Positions 1 through 6,443 are shown, numbered from the stretch's first letter. The stretch: 64,000 nucleotides of DNA from Rhodocyclaceae bacterium (GCA_030681195.1 JAUXXJ010000046.1:104252-168251), one strand, 5' to 3'. Program-made: numbers and translations. The notes: generated by a model from the letters alone, not told the origin.

Positions 1-2
1 TG

Positions 3-86
3 GGGGTATTGGTTCTGATCCTGCTGCTGGGCATCTTCATGCCGATGTGGCAATTGGGTGCGGCGGTCAAGGGCCAAGTCAAGTAG
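3..86 (+). CDS. C-terminus of a type II/IV pilus inner-membrane platform protein (MshG/PilC/GspF family), partial
   Basis: Only the last 27 codons are in the window. They read as a hydrophobic segment followed by LGAAVKGQVK and a TAG stop at 84-86. PilC/GspF platform proteins end with a last membrane helix and a short tail of this kind (for example ...LPIFQLGAAV), and the rest of the locus (MSHA minor pilins and mshI-mshN) makes mshG the natural reading. The platform protein sits in the inner membrane and couples the assembly ATPase to pilin polymerisation. The call rests on one short tail plus context, so the family is likely but not proven. Confidence 0.55.
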   Translation, partial: GVLVLILLLGIFMPMWQLGAAVKGQVK

Positions 87-97
87 GCCTGCAGGTG

Positions 98-583
98 ATG
101 TTGCTGGGAAGCCTGCTCGCCATCATCGGGATGCTATTGATCCTCGCGGGCAGGCCAAGTTGGCGGGCGTTGCAAAACAGACCGCAGCGCACATGGCGAG
201 TTGATCGCTTTGTCTATCGCCATCACCGCCTGTTTGGCGCCTTGATTCTGCTGGGCGCCTCGATATTCCTGGCCCTGCTGGCCACCCACCACACGGCGAT
301 ATTCAAAGCCGATCCATGGCTGCTCAAAGGGCTGCCGCTGGCCGTGGTCTTGTTGCAGGCCGCTGCGTGGCTGTTCGCCGTATTTTCGATGCTGATCGGC
401 CTGTTTGTGTTGGTGCGCCCGAGCGCATTGAAACCGCTGGAGGCCAAGGCAAACCACTGGGTCGAACCCTTTCCGACTCCGCGCTTGAACGCGAGCGCAC
501 GCCCGATACGCTGGCTGGGCGGCGGACTGGTCGTGATCGGGGGCGCGATCATCCTGGCAAGGGTCTGGCTCAACATCGGTTGA
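98..583 (+). CDS. Hypothetical membrane protein following the pilus platform gene
   Basis: A 161-residue protein if started at ATG 98; GTG 95 is an equally close alternative, and both lie just after the upstream stop codon. It has hydrophobic segments at about residues 2-17, 45-62, 75-102 and 135-157, separated by a basic region near residues 20-45, so it is probably an integral inner-membrane protein with three or four spans. I do not recognise a family. It directly follows the mshG-like gene in the same direction, the place mshF occupies in classical MSHA loci, but there is no sequence similarity I can point to, so the symbol is withheld. Confidence 0.6.
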   Translation: MLLGSLLAIIGMLLILAGRPSWRALQNRPQRTWRVDRFVYRHHRLFGALILLGASIFLALLATHHTAIFKADPWLLKGLPLAVVLLQAAAWLFAVFSMLIGLFVLVRPSALKPLEAKANHWVEPFPTPRLNASARPIRWLGGGLVVIGGAIILARVWLNIG

Positions 584-648
584 TGCGGCGCCACTCATCG
601 GGGCGCATCTGTGCGAGTGGGCAATGCTTGCGCTACCGGGATGTATAG

Positions 649-689
649 GGTAACTTATTACCTCAAGTCGCCTTATTTTAGATAATAAG
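649..689. promoter_or_regulatory. Two inverted repeats upstream of hipBA-like operon
   Basis: GGTAA-cttA-TTACC occupies 649-662 and CTTATT-ttagat-AATAAG occupies 672-689, the second only 7 bases before the regulator start codon. HipB-type antitoxins bind palindromic operators at their own promoters and repress with HipA as co-repressor, so these are good operator candidates. The AT-rich stretch between them could hold the -10 region. The palindromes are visible; their function is inferred. Confidence 0.5.
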
Positions 690-696
690 ATAATCC

Positions 697-975
697 ATGC
701 CGAAAGTCAGAGCGTTCGAGATTGCACCCTTGCCCTTCGAGGTAACAGCCTCTTTGCAGATCCTTGGGCATCGCATTGCGGTTGGCCGTAAGGAACGAGG
801 TCATTCTCAGCGGGAGTTTGCTGACATGCTCGGCATTGCGCCAAAGACACTTGTCTCGCTGGAGCGCGGTGCCCCCACGGTACAAATTGGCCATTACGCT
901 CGTGCGCTGTGGATGCTTGAGATTCAAGATGCCATTCTGTGTGGTGTCGGTGTTGACGCGCAGGAGCCGTCATGA
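697..975 (+). CDS. hipB: XRE-family helix-turn-helix antitoxin, HipB-like
   Basis: A 92-residue DNA-binding protein. Residues about 24-70 form an HTH_XRE fold: an ILGHRIAVGRKERGHSQREF first helix region, then FADMLGIAPKTLVSLERG as the recognition helix-turn-helix. It overlaps the following HipA kinase by four bases, the usual translational coupling of hipBA. The predicted role is to neutralise HipA and to autorepress the operon through the palindromes at 649-689. Length and fold match HipB (E. coli HipB is 88 residues). It is the first gene of the TA island that interrupts the pilus locus. Confidence 0.8.
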   Translation: MPKVRAFEIAPLPFEVTASLQILGHRIAVGRKERGHSQREFADMLGIAPKTLVSLERGAPTVQIGHYARALWMLEIQDAILCGVGVDAQEPS

Positions 976-2285
976 CCATGCAGATTCCCGTCCATGTATG
1001 GCTACCGGGGCAGGTTGATGCGGTGCGGGCGGGCGATTTTGTGCATGAGCCAAACCAGCGAAGCGGACGCTTCCTTTATGCCCAAAGTTACCTGGATGCG
1101 CGGCATCCGCCGCTGGCGCCCGATATGCCATTGCGCGCCAAGCCCATCTTGGTAACGGGTGGCTTGGCCATCTTTCCACTCTTCATGGATGCCGGCCCGG
1201 ATGCCTGGGGGCGTCATCTGCTGGCGAGACGCCAGGAGCGCGATATCAGCGAAATCGAAGCCCTGACGCTATGCCCGACCGACGGGGTGGGCAACATCGC
1301 TTTGGGCGAACTCACGCCTGAGCGCCTGCGGGTGGTGTCGATCAATGAATTTCTCTCGATTGTCGAGGAAGTCGGCGCTGGCGAGACGGCAACCACACTT
1401 GTCGAAGAGCAGGTGCTTGATGCCGTGCGCAATGGCACCAGTCTGGGCGGAACCAAGCCCAAGCTGACGCTCAGCCGGGCAGGGGTGCAGTACCTCGCCA
1501 AGTTTCCGGAGCCGGGAGATAACCCGTGGCTGCCACATATCGAATGTGCCATGCTCAAACTGGCGGCCGCATGCGGGTTGCGTGTCAGCCGGGCCGAAGT
1601 CTGGCGACTGCCCGGCGGCAAGCGTACAGCCTTACTGGTGGAGCGCTTTGATCGCCGCACGCTGGTCACGGGTGTTACCCGGCTCGGTTATGTCAGCGCC
1701 CATGCCGTGCTGCGCCTCGACCTGATGCCACCATCGCCTGCAGAAACCCTGCAGTTTGGAACGCTCGGCTATACCGCTAGCGGCCTGCGCAAGAGCTATG
1801 TATCACTCGCGGCTGCGATGGCGCGCTGGTGCGGCGGGCAGGCCTTGCATCGCGAAGAGCGCCGCGAGTTATGGCGGCGCATTGTGTTCAATGCCCTGAT
1901 CCGTAACCTCGATGATCACACCAAAAACCACGGGCTGCTCTGTGACGACATGGCAACGCAGCGCTGGCGTCTTGCCCCGGCATTCGACCTGGTACCGGGT
2001 GCGAACGCCGGCGAACAAGCAGCGCTGGCCATGGCCTATCGCTTCGTCCCGCCGCAAAGAAAAGGCCGGCAAAGCAGCGCCTCACGATTGGTGACGCGCA
2101 TCTCCCAGGTCGATTTGCTGGCCGCTGCCGTCGAACACTACGGCTATGCAGAACAAGAGGCCACAGATTACCTGCGCGACATCACAGCCCAAGTCTCCGA
2201 GAAATGGCGGCGCTTCATGGTCGAAGAGGGCATGCCGCAAGAGGAAATCGAGCGGCAGGCGCGAGCTTTTATGATTGCGCTATGA
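972..2285 (+). CDS. hipA: HipA-family serine/threonine kinase toxin
   Basis: A 437-residue HipA kinase. The N-terminal domain (about 1-110) carries the HipA-typical MDAGPDAWGRHLL segment. A glycine-rich ATP loop LGGTKPKLTL lies near residue 157 and the ATP-binding lysine is in YLAKFPEPG. Catalytic NLDDHTKNHG is near residue 311 and the metal-binding APAFDLVPG motif is near 337. All key residues are present, so the toxin looks intact. HipA kinases of the known type phosphorylate aminoacyl-tRNA synthetases such as GltX and induce dormancy; the substrate here cannot be read from sequence. Around residues 132-139 the peptide EEVGAGETA is encoded by a copy of the dispersed element found throughout the window. 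Confidence 0.85.
   Translation: MTMQIPVHVWLPGQVDAVRAGDFVHEPNQRSGRFLYAQSYLDARHPPLAPDMPLRAKPILVTGGLAIFPLFMDAGPDAWGRHLLARRQERDISEIEALTLCPTDGVGNIALGELTPERLRVVSINEFLSIVEEVGAGETATTLVEEQVLDAVRNGTSLGGTKPKLTLSRAGVQYLAKFPEPGDNPWLPHIECAMLKLAAACGLRVSRAEVWRLPGGKRTALLVERFDRRTLVTGVTRLGYVSAHAVLRLDLMPPSPAETLQFGTLGYTASGLRKSYVSLAAAMARWCGGQALHREERRELWRRIVFNALIRNLDDHTKNHGLLCDDMATQRWRLAPAFDLVPGANAGEQAALAMAYRFVPPQRKGRQSSASRLVTRISQVDLLAAAVEHYGYAEQEATDYLRDITAQVSEKWRRFMVEEGMPQEEIERQARAFMIAL
1366..1390 (-). repeat. Dispersed element copy inside hipA
   Basis: The plus strand reads AAGTCGGCGCTGGCGAGACG, the reverse complement of the element core with GGG replaced by GAG. It is read in-frame as VGAGETA in the HipA interdomain region. 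The same GAG variant occurs in the copies at 5970 and 29495 that are read in the same frame. Confidence 0.55.
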
Positions 2286-2330
2286 TGAAAAACATACCGC
2301 CTGCAAAGTGGCGATCAGGACAAATACGTC

Positions 2331-2510
2331 GTGATGCGCGACAACCATCCCGCGTGTGTGATGTTGCCGATTGCCACCTATGAAGCGCTGATAAACGAAC
2401 TGGAGGACATGCGCATCGACGCCCTTGCGGCCGAGCGTGCCGCGACCTTCGATCCGGCCACAGCGATAAGCCACGAAGAAATGTGCAAGCGCTTCGGCGT
2501 CGAGTCCTGA
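2331..2510 (+). pseudogene. 5'-truncated antitoxin (Phd/RelB-type) remnant
   Basis: The frame from GTG 2331 encodes about 59 residues starting VMRDNHPACVMLPIATYEAL and ending HEEMCKRFGVES. This is the second half of a Phd/YefM- or RelB-like antitoxin, the part with the 'VMLPIATYEAL' strand-helix and a C-terminal toxin-wrapping tail. The expected N-terminal DNA-binding half is missing: upstream, the same frame closes at a TGA at 2286-2288, directly after the hipA end. It overlaps a similarly degenerate toxin by TGATG. This is an eroded TA pair downstream of hipBA. Translation of the remnant is possible but unsupported. Confidence 0.6.
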
Positions 2511-2720
2511 TGGTTTGGCGCGTCATCTATCACGATCCGCACCGGCAGCACGCGCATCGTCTACCGGGTCAATAAAAAAGCCATCGAGGTACTGGTGATC
2601 GCCGTCGGCCAGCGCCGCGATGCCGAGGTGTATGCCACGGCCGAGGAGCGTTTTGCCATGACCCGTGAAGCCTTGCCCGACGTCAGAAATTCACAACTTC
2701 TCGATAGCAGCAGTCGGTAG
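2510..2720 (+). pseudogene. RelE-type toxin remnant with internal deletion and frameshift
   Basis: The ATG at 2510 starts MVWRVIYHDP, a RelE-like first strand, but the conserved core follows in another frame from about 2553: RIVYRVNKKAIEVLVIAVGQ, then RRDAEVYATAEERF. This matches the RelE C-terminal half (the 'hRRDVY' motif). About half of the gene, including the region between first strand and C-terminal sheet, is lost. The frame ends at TAG 2718-2720, running into the 3' end of the converging acetyltransferase gene. The toxin is evidently dead. Confidence 0.6.
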
Positions 2721-3209
2721 CCATAACGTGAACGGGGAGTCCGGCAGTCGTTCAAACTCATAACGTTTATACCACTGCCGCGCCCGCTCATCCTTGGCAT
2801 CCACAATTACGCCGATCATCCCGATCTCGGACGACAATCGCAGGCATCGCTGAAGTACGTCTGCCAGGAGCAGTTCGCCCAGTCCTTTGCGCTGATGGCG
2901 GATAGCCACGGCCAAGCGGGCCAACCGTGCGACTGGCAAAGGAAAATTTGGGAACCGCACGGCGAAGCTGATGGGTAAATTATCCTTTCGAATCGCTGAC
3001 ATGGCCAGGCTATAGAAGCCGCGAACCTCAGCACCCTCGGCAGCGACGTAAGTCCTGCTGACATTCGCGGAGGCGTGCTGTCGGGCGAAGCGCCGCAGAT
3101 ACTCATCCAAGGGATCGACGCCACAGGAGAATGAGCGTCTGTCGTGGTCCGACGAGAGGGGCTCAATGCTCCCCGAAAAATTCGAACTCAACGTTTGCCC
3201 TGCTGCCAA
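2691..3209 (-). CDS. GNAT acetyltransferase toxin, TacT-like
   Basis: About 165-172 residues. The fold is Gcn5-related N-acetyltransferase: N-terminal IEPLSSDHDRRSFSCGVDPL, then DEYLRRFARQHA, a central LARLAVAIRHQRKGLGELLL acetyl-CoA loop (HQRKGLGELL) and a C-terminal QWYKRYEF with the catalytic tyrosine type. TacT toxins acetylate the amino group of charged tRNAs. Both usable starts are TTG (3209 or 3191); 3191 lies right at the end of the partner antitoxin and gives the more typical N-terminus. The gene follows the DUF1778-type antitoxin in one operon. The toxin appears complete. Confidence 0.8.
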   Translation of the reverse strand: MAAGQTLSSNFSGSIEPLSSDHDRRSFSCGVDPLDEYLRRFARQHASANVSRTYVAAEGAEVRGFYSLAMSAIRKDNLPISFAVRFPNFPLPVARLARLAVAIRHQRKGLGELLLADVLQRCLRLSSEIGMIGVIVDAKDERARQWYKRYEFERLPDSPFTLWLPTAAIEKL

Positions 3210-3475
3210 TCACGGTGACGTCGGACAGCAGCGGAAAGCTTCGGTCTCGGTTTTTCTGTGTTGTCGAGTGCCTTGGCAAAAGCATTCCAGTCCCTGGCGG
3301 TCAGGGTAATCATTTCGGATTCCGCGAGGATTTGCTTGGCTCGCTCCTGGGCAGTTCCAAGGAGAAAGGCACTGACCGACATACCGGCAGTGGTCGCGGC
3401 TCGAACGATCAGTTCCTTGATTTCCGGCGATGTGCGCAGGTCAATGCGCTCGTGTGCTTGCGCGGTGGCCGACAT
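3188..3475 (-). CDS. DUF1778 ribbon-helix-helix antitoxin, TacA-like
   Basis: A 95-residue antitoxin. The N-terminus ERIDLRTSPEIKELIVRAAT then AGMSVSAFLL is a ribbon-helix-helix DNA-binding domain of the DUF1778 type. The C-terminal half, with FAKALDNTEKPRPKLSAA, is the segment that binds the acetyltransferase active site. It lies immediately upstream of the GNAT toxin and overlaps it. RBS-like AAGGAA precedes the ATG. It is expected to neutralise the toxin and to repress its own promoter at 3509-3538. Confidence 0.8.
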   Translation of the reverse strand: MSATAQAHERIDLRTSPEIKELIVRAATTAGMSVSAFLLGTAQERAKQILAESEMITLTARDWNAFAKALDNTEKPRPKLSAAVRRHRDWQQGKR

Positions 3476-3508
3476 GGCTATTTCCTTTGTACGGAAGAAT
3501 TACGGATA

Positions 3509-3538
3509 ATTGTATAGCTCAACCGGGAGGAAATGCAA
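3509..3538 (-). promoter_or_regulatory. Putative sigma-70 promoter of the tacAT-like operon
   Basis: On the minus strand TTGCAT (3533-3538) and TACAAT (3509-3514) are separated by 18 bases, about 35 bases upstream of the antitoxin start. Good match, not tested. Confidence 0.45.
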
Positions 3539-3541
3539 GAA

Positions 3542-3568
3542 GCGGTGACCCCAGCACCGACTTTTGCG
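3542..3568 (+). repeat. Degenerate copy of the dispersed element
   Basis: GTGACCCCAGCACCGACTTT followed by TGCG agrees with the element at about 22 of 27 positions. It is intergenic, between the tac-like and vap-like operons. It is the weakest copy counted. Confidence 0.4.
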
Positions 3569-3598
3569 ACAGACGACTGCGCAAGTTATCGAGCAAGC

Positions 3599-3632
3599 TT
3601 GAGGTCTTTTAGACTGGTCTATATACTAGTCT
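3599..3632 (+). promoter_or_regulatory. Putative promoter and overlapping palindrome of the phd-vapC operon
   Basis: TTGAGG (3599-3604) and TATACT (3622-3627) have a 17-base spacing. AGACT (3611-3615) and AGTCT (3628-3632) form an inverted repeat across the -10 region, a plausible site for autorepression by the antitoxin-toxin complex. Confidence 0.5.
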
Positions 3633-3658
3633 GAACGATTGATTTGCGGGAGATAGTC

Positions 3659-3910
3659 ATGGCAATTTTTATTGAAATAGGCGCCTACGAAGCCAAAACC
3701 CATTTGTCTGACTTTCTGCGCAAGGTCAAGGCAGGGAACACCTATCGGATTACCCAGCGCGGCGAACCCATGGCCGACCTGGTACCCGCAGCTTTGGAGG
3801 AAAGACGTGCGCCTGTGGCAGCCGCAACGCGCATGCTGGCTTTCATGCGTGAGCAACCCGCGATTACAGGAATCGATGTCAAGTCGCTGATTGCTGAGGG
3901 ACGGGATTGA
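3659..3910 (+). CDS. Phd/YefM-family antitoxin of a VapC toxin
   Basis: An 83-residue antitoxin. The N-terminus MAIFIEIGAYEAKTHLSDFL then RKVKAGNTYRITQRGEPMADLVP is the Phd/YefM DNA-binding fold. The C-terminal third (LAFMREQPAITGIDVKSLIA) is the usual toxin-binding tail. ATG 3659 is chosen over TTG 3644 because a GGGAG ribosome site lies 6-8 bases upstream of it. It overlaps the PIN-domain toxin by TGATG. It should bind and silence that toxin and repress the promoter at 3599-3627. Confidence 0.8.
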   Translation: MAIFIEIGAYEAKTHLSDFLRKVKAGNTYRITQRGEPMADLVPAALEERRAPVAAATRMLAFMREQPAITGIDVKSLIAEGRD

Positions 3911-4338
3911 TGCGTTTTGTCATTGACAATTCCGTGACCATGCGTTGGCTGTTTGGTGACGGATCAGAGGCCGACCGTCGTTACGCCGAGACTACCCTCA
4001 TCCTTTTGCAGGAGGAGGGTAAGTGCGCTGTCGTACCTGCCATCTGGCCGCTGGAGGTTGGTAACGTTATCACCCGTGCTGAGGCGAAGGGTTTTCTTTC
4101 GGAGGCGCGCAGCACAGCCTTTCTTGCATTGTTGCGAGAAATGTCAATCGAAGTTGATCGGCACTCCGACGTGCTTGCGTTGGGTGAGACACTACAGCTG
4201 GCGCGACGATACGGCTTGTCGACCTACGATGCCTCATACCTTGCCTTGGCGCTGCGCGACAACATCCCCTTGGCGACCAATGATGCAGCCTTGCGCAAGG
4301 CGCTGAAAAAAGCCGGTGGTATTGCGCTGTCAGGTTAA
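3910..4338 (+). CDS. vapC: PIN-domain ribonuclease toxin, VapC family
   Basis: A 142-residue PIN domain. Acidic active-site residues are visible in order: Asp in MRFVIDNSVTMRW, Glu in WPLEVGNVI, Asp in STYDASYLALAL and Asp in LATNDAALRKAL. VapC toxins are magnesium-dependent endoribonucleases that cut tRNA or rRNA. It is translationally coupled to the antitoxin. The toxin looks intact. Its stop codon is followed within 2 bases by a copy of the dispersed element (4340). Confidence 0.85.
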   Translation: MRFVIDNSVTMRWLFGDGSEADRRYAETTLILLQEEGKCAVVPAIWPLEVGNVITRAEAKGFLSEARSTAFLALLREMSIEVDRHSDVLALGETLQLARRYGLSTYDASYLALALRDNIPLATNDAALRKALKKAGGIALSG

Positions 4339-4339
4339 C

Positions 4340-4359
4340 GCCGTCCCGCCAGCGCCGAC
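4340..4359 (+). repeat. Dispersed element core between two TA genes
   Basis: An exact copy of the 20-base core GCCGTCCCGCCAGCGCCGAC, starting 2 bases after the vapC stop. It ends 7 bases before the stop of the convergent antitoxin at 4367, so it forms the whole intergenic junction. Confidence 0.8.
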
Positions 4360-4366
4360 CCCCGTT

Positions 4367-4567
4367 TTACCGCGCCATCTCGATCAACTCGATATCCTTC
4401 TTAAGCATGTCGTTGACCAGTTCGGCAAGGTCAATACCCTTGGCGTCGGCCTTGGCCGTGAGGTAGGTTTGCACCTGCTCGTCGAGATACACCGGCAGCC
4501 GGAAGACCGCCTCGGGCCGGTAGAACTTGCCGCGTTGGCCCTTGCTGAAATCGTATTGATCCTTCAT
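4367..4567 (-). CDS. BrnA-like/CopG-type antitoxin
   Basis: A 66-residue protein from ATG 4567. It starts MKDQYDFSKGQRGKFYRPEA and ends in ELVNDMLKKDIELIEMAR. The 'YDFSKGKRGKF' start followed by a short strand and amphipathic helices (FRLPVYLDEQVQTYLTAKAD) is typical of small antitoxins paired with BrnT toxins. The partner toxin directly upstream (4586-4686) is reduced to fragments, so this is an orphan antitoxin. It may still bind its operator or counter related toxins encoded elsewhere. Confidence 0.65.
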   Translation of the reverse strand: MKDQYDFSKGQRGKFYRPEAVFRLPVYLDEQVQTYLTAKADAKGIDLAELVNDMLKKDIELIEMAR

Positions 4568-4585
4568 CGCCGTCACCTTTAGCCG

Positions 4586-4686
4586 CTAGCGCGGCACCTG
4601 TTCGTAATCGCGCACTTCCGCCGGAACGATACCTCATGCTTCTTGAGATTCGCACGCGCTTTGTTTGCATCCCAATCGAAATCAAA
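4586..4686 (-). pseudogene. BrnT-family toxin remnant with central deletion
   Basis: The minus strand from 4686 reads FDFDWDANKARANLKKHEVS, the unmistakable BrnT N-terminus (WD-x2-KA-x2-NLKKH-x-VSF). After about 23 codons a different frame continues EVRDYEQVPR and stops at 4586-4588, which matches BrnT C-terminal tails. Roughly 45 central codons, containing the catalytic core, have been lost in a frame-shifting deletion. There is no start codon in the preserved part. It belongs with the antitoxin at 4367-4567. Confidence 0.6.
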
Positions 4687-4716
4687 AAACATCAGAAAGG
4701 GTTAAAGGGTCAAGGG

Positions 4717-4852
4717 TTAAAGGGTCAGGCTCGACTTATCGCTTGTTGTTCTACGCATGCTCAAACGCTCCATTCGCTACTGGCTAATCGCCGTCCCGCC
4801 AGCGCCGACTTTTGCGCCCTGCGGAATTATTCGATCCTAGCCCCTTTGATTC
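4717..4852 (+). repeat. Composite repeat module, copy R1 (contains a dispersed element copy at 4790-4816)
   Basis: From TTAAAGGGTCAGGCTCGACT at 4717 to the end of the element at 4816, this copy is nearly identical (one substitution seen) to 5897-5996. It continues with GAATTATTCGATCCTAG and CCCCTTTGATTC, a segment also found after the elements at 5526, 5970 and 6302. Pieces of the form GGGTCAGGCTCGA / TCGACCCTGGCCCC resemble repeats commonly seen around TA genes and REP-associated transposases. No transposase is present here. Confidence 0.8.
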
Positions 4853-5043
4853 GAACAGAGGTGGCAGATCGGGCAACGCCAACAAGAGAATTGAGTGCCG
4901 CAATCACCGCTTCGTTGCTCGGAAATATTTTCGACAATTCAGGCGTAAGCAGGACCAGATTACTGCCCTTCTTGAACTCGGCATAGTGTTTCCCACGCAC
5001 ACCCTTGCCGATATCCTCCCGCCGATATTCGGCACGCATTTCT

Positions 5044-5057
<14 letters not shown>
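4827..5057 (-). CDS. Antitoxin partner of a BrnT-family toxin
   Basis: A 76-residue protein from ATG 5057. It starts MKKVEEMRAEYRREDIGKGV, then RGKHYAEFKKGSNLVLLTPE, a familiar sequence next to BrnT-type toxins ('YRREDLGKGVRGK'). It overlaps the 3' end of the toxin pseudogene by 14 bases. The last residues (VRIKGARIE and the TAA stop) are encoded inside the composite repeat R1, so the native C-terminus has been replaced by repeat sequence. It is probably a functional DNA-binding antitoxin without a live toxin. Confidence 0.65.
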
Positions 5058-5322
<265 letters not shown>

Positions 5323-5350
5323 TCACATTAACGTGAAATAACCCAAAGCT

Positions 5351-5414
5351 CGTCATTCCGGCGCAAGCCGGTATCCAGTGCGTACCCTCTGGATTCCGGG
5401 TCAAGCCCGGAATG
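5351..5414. repeat. Palindromic REP/MITE-type element
   Basis: CGTCATTCCGGCGCAAGCCG...ATCCAG and CTGGATTCCGGGTCAAGCCC-GGAATG face each other across about 10 bases. Each half also folds on itself. This is the widespread proteobacterial 'GTCATTCCCGCGAAAGCGGG' intergenic repeat type, non-coding and probably transposase-dependent. Confidence 0.75.
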
Positions 5415-5511
5415 GCGGATGTTTCGATGTAAACCCTACGCTTCATGATTTCAGCCTTGGCTCAGAATGCCGTGCCCCATCTTCACTTACTTACACCGCT
5501 CATTGTACGGG

Positions 5512-5582
5512 TAGCGCTTACCAACGCCGTCCCGCCAGCGCCGACTTTTGCGCCCTGCAGAATTATCCGACCCTTTGATTCT
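5512..5582 (+). repeat. Composite repeat module, copy R3 (element at 5526-5552)
   Basis: TAGCGCTTACCAAC, then a perfect element, then GCCCTGCAGAATTATCCGAC and CCTTTGATTC. The start and end match copy R4 at 6288, except for a deletion in the last segment. It lies between the MITE-type palindrome and the end of the DUF433 gene, where that gene's toxin partner would be expected. Confidence 0.75.
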
Positions 5583-5605
5583 GCTCTCATCGATCAGGAT
5601 GCGCA

Positions 5606-5821
5606 TCAAGCGGCTTTTCTGTGCTCGACCAACAATTCGGCCTGACGTAGCGCTTCGATAGCCTGCTCGCGATTGATGGATGGCCAGGACTCCAGAATCT
5701 CATCCAGCGTCAGCCCGCCAGCCAGATTCTCGAACAGCACGGCAATCGGTACGCGAGTGCCGGCAAATACCGGGGTTCCCCCAAGAATCTCGGGATCAAT
5801 CGTTACGAGGTCGTTATCCAT
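5606..5821 (-). CDS. DUF433-domain antitoxin, apparently without its toxin
   Basis: A 71-residue protein. It starts MDNDLVTIDPEILGGTPVFA, then GTRVPIAVLFENLAGG and TLDEILESWPSINREQAIEA, the full DUF433 winged-helix signature (P-x-h-xGG-x-P-x-h-x-GTRVP). ATG 5821 is chosen because AAAGGAG lies 7-8 bases upstream. DUF433 proteins are antitoxins usually followed by a DUF5615 PIN-like nuclease. Downstream here there is only composite repeat R3 and a MITE, so the toxin has been lost and the antitoxin is an orphan. Confidence 0.75.
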   Translation of the reverse strand: MDNDLVTIDPEILGGTPVFAGTRVPIAVLFENLAGGLTLDEILESWPSINREQAIEALRQAELLVEHRKAA

Positions 5822-5896
5822 TTCCATCTCCTTTGCCGTTCCATGAGCATAACGAGAATGATCGCTAATGGCAATCAAGCCGCCATTCCCAAGGGT

Positions 5897-6028
5897 TTAA
5901 AGGGTCAGGCTCGACTTATCGCTTGTTGTTCTACGCATGCTCAAACGCTCCATTCGCTACTGGCTAATCGCCGTCTCGCCAGCGCCGACTTTTGCGCCAT
6001 GGGAATTATTCGACCCCTTTGATTCGTT
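5897..6028 (+). repeat. Composite repeat module, copy R2 (element at 5970-5996)
   Basis: Near-identical to R1 (4717-4816) over about 100 bases including the element; the element here reads GCCGTCTCGCC. It then continues CATGGGAATTATTCGACCCC and TTTGATTCG. Its right part supplies the 3' end of the coding sequence at 5957-6211. Confidence 0.8.
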
Positions 6029-6211
6029 TGACGGAGTGGACTGAACGATAGGGTGTTGGTCTTCCACCATAATCAAACCTAACGTGCGGCAATGGGCCTC
6101 TGCTGCCTTTGAGTAAGCTAACAGGTCGTTGTGATACTGATCCGCAAGGCGTTCTCGTGTAGCATGAATATCAGCAACAACGGGATCATGCCAAGGTGTG
6201 AGTGAATTCAT
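5957..6211 (-). CDS. Small protein of a probable TA-like pair, C-terminus derived from repeat sequence
   Basis: 84 residues: MNSLTPWHDPVVADIHATRE, RLADQYHNDLLAYSKAAEAH, CRTLGLIMVEDQHP, then a tail. The N-terminal half resembles small proteins beginning 'M..PW.DPIV.E....RE..A...N.D', which are frequent as the second gene of two-gene modules next to TA genes. I know no function for them. The final about 22 residues, including AKVGAGETAI, are encoded by composite repeat R2, so the original C-terminus is lost. The start overlaps the stop of an upstream fragment (ATGA). Whether it is expressed is unknown. Confidence 0.5.
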   Translation of the reverse strand: MNSLTPWHDPVVADIHATRERLADQYHNDLLAYSKAAEAHCRTLGLIMVEDQHPIVQSTPSNESKGSNNSHGAKVGAGETAISQ

Positions 6212-6288
6212 TGCGGTACCTCCATCAACTCAAAGGGTGTCACGAGTTCCGGTAGTTTGTATCCCTTGGCGGCGCATAAACCGCGCAT
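6208..6288 (-). pseudogene. 3' fragment of the partner gene, cut by repeat R4
   Basis: The 26 codons read RGLCAAKGYKLPELVTPFEL-MEVPQ and end in TGA overlapping the next start by ATGA. The tail looks like a genuine C-terminus of the first gene of the pair. It begins exactly where the repeat sequence TAGCGCTTACC starts, so the 5' part has been removed by whatever placed the repeat. Confidence 0.45.
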
Positions 6289-6443
6289 AGCGCTTACCAA
6301 CGCCGTCCCGCCAGCGCCGACTTTTGCGCCCTGCAGAATTATTCGACCCTGGCCCCTTTGATTCTCTGGCCCCTTTGATTCTTATTCGAACCTGACCCCT
6401 TTTACCTGCTCGTGTAATCTATTCGAGCCTGCCCCCTTTAGCC
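6288..6443 (+). repeat. Composite repeat module, copy R4 (element at 6302-6328) with decayed tandem tails
   Basis: TAGCGCTTACCAAC, a perfect element, GCCCTGCAGAATTATTCGAC and CCTGGCCCCTTTGATTCT. Further decayed copies of the last segment follow (TATTCGAACCTGACCCCTTT at about 6385, and TATTCGAGCCTGCCCCCTTT at about 6420). No gene is seen between 6289 and 6499. Confidence 0.75.

Noticed and set aside
2600..2625. GCCGTCGGCCAGCGCCGCGA in the RelE remnant resembles the dispersed element
   Set aside because: It encodes the normal RelE motif IAVGQRRD and needs a deletion plus mismatches to align; the TTTT end is absent.
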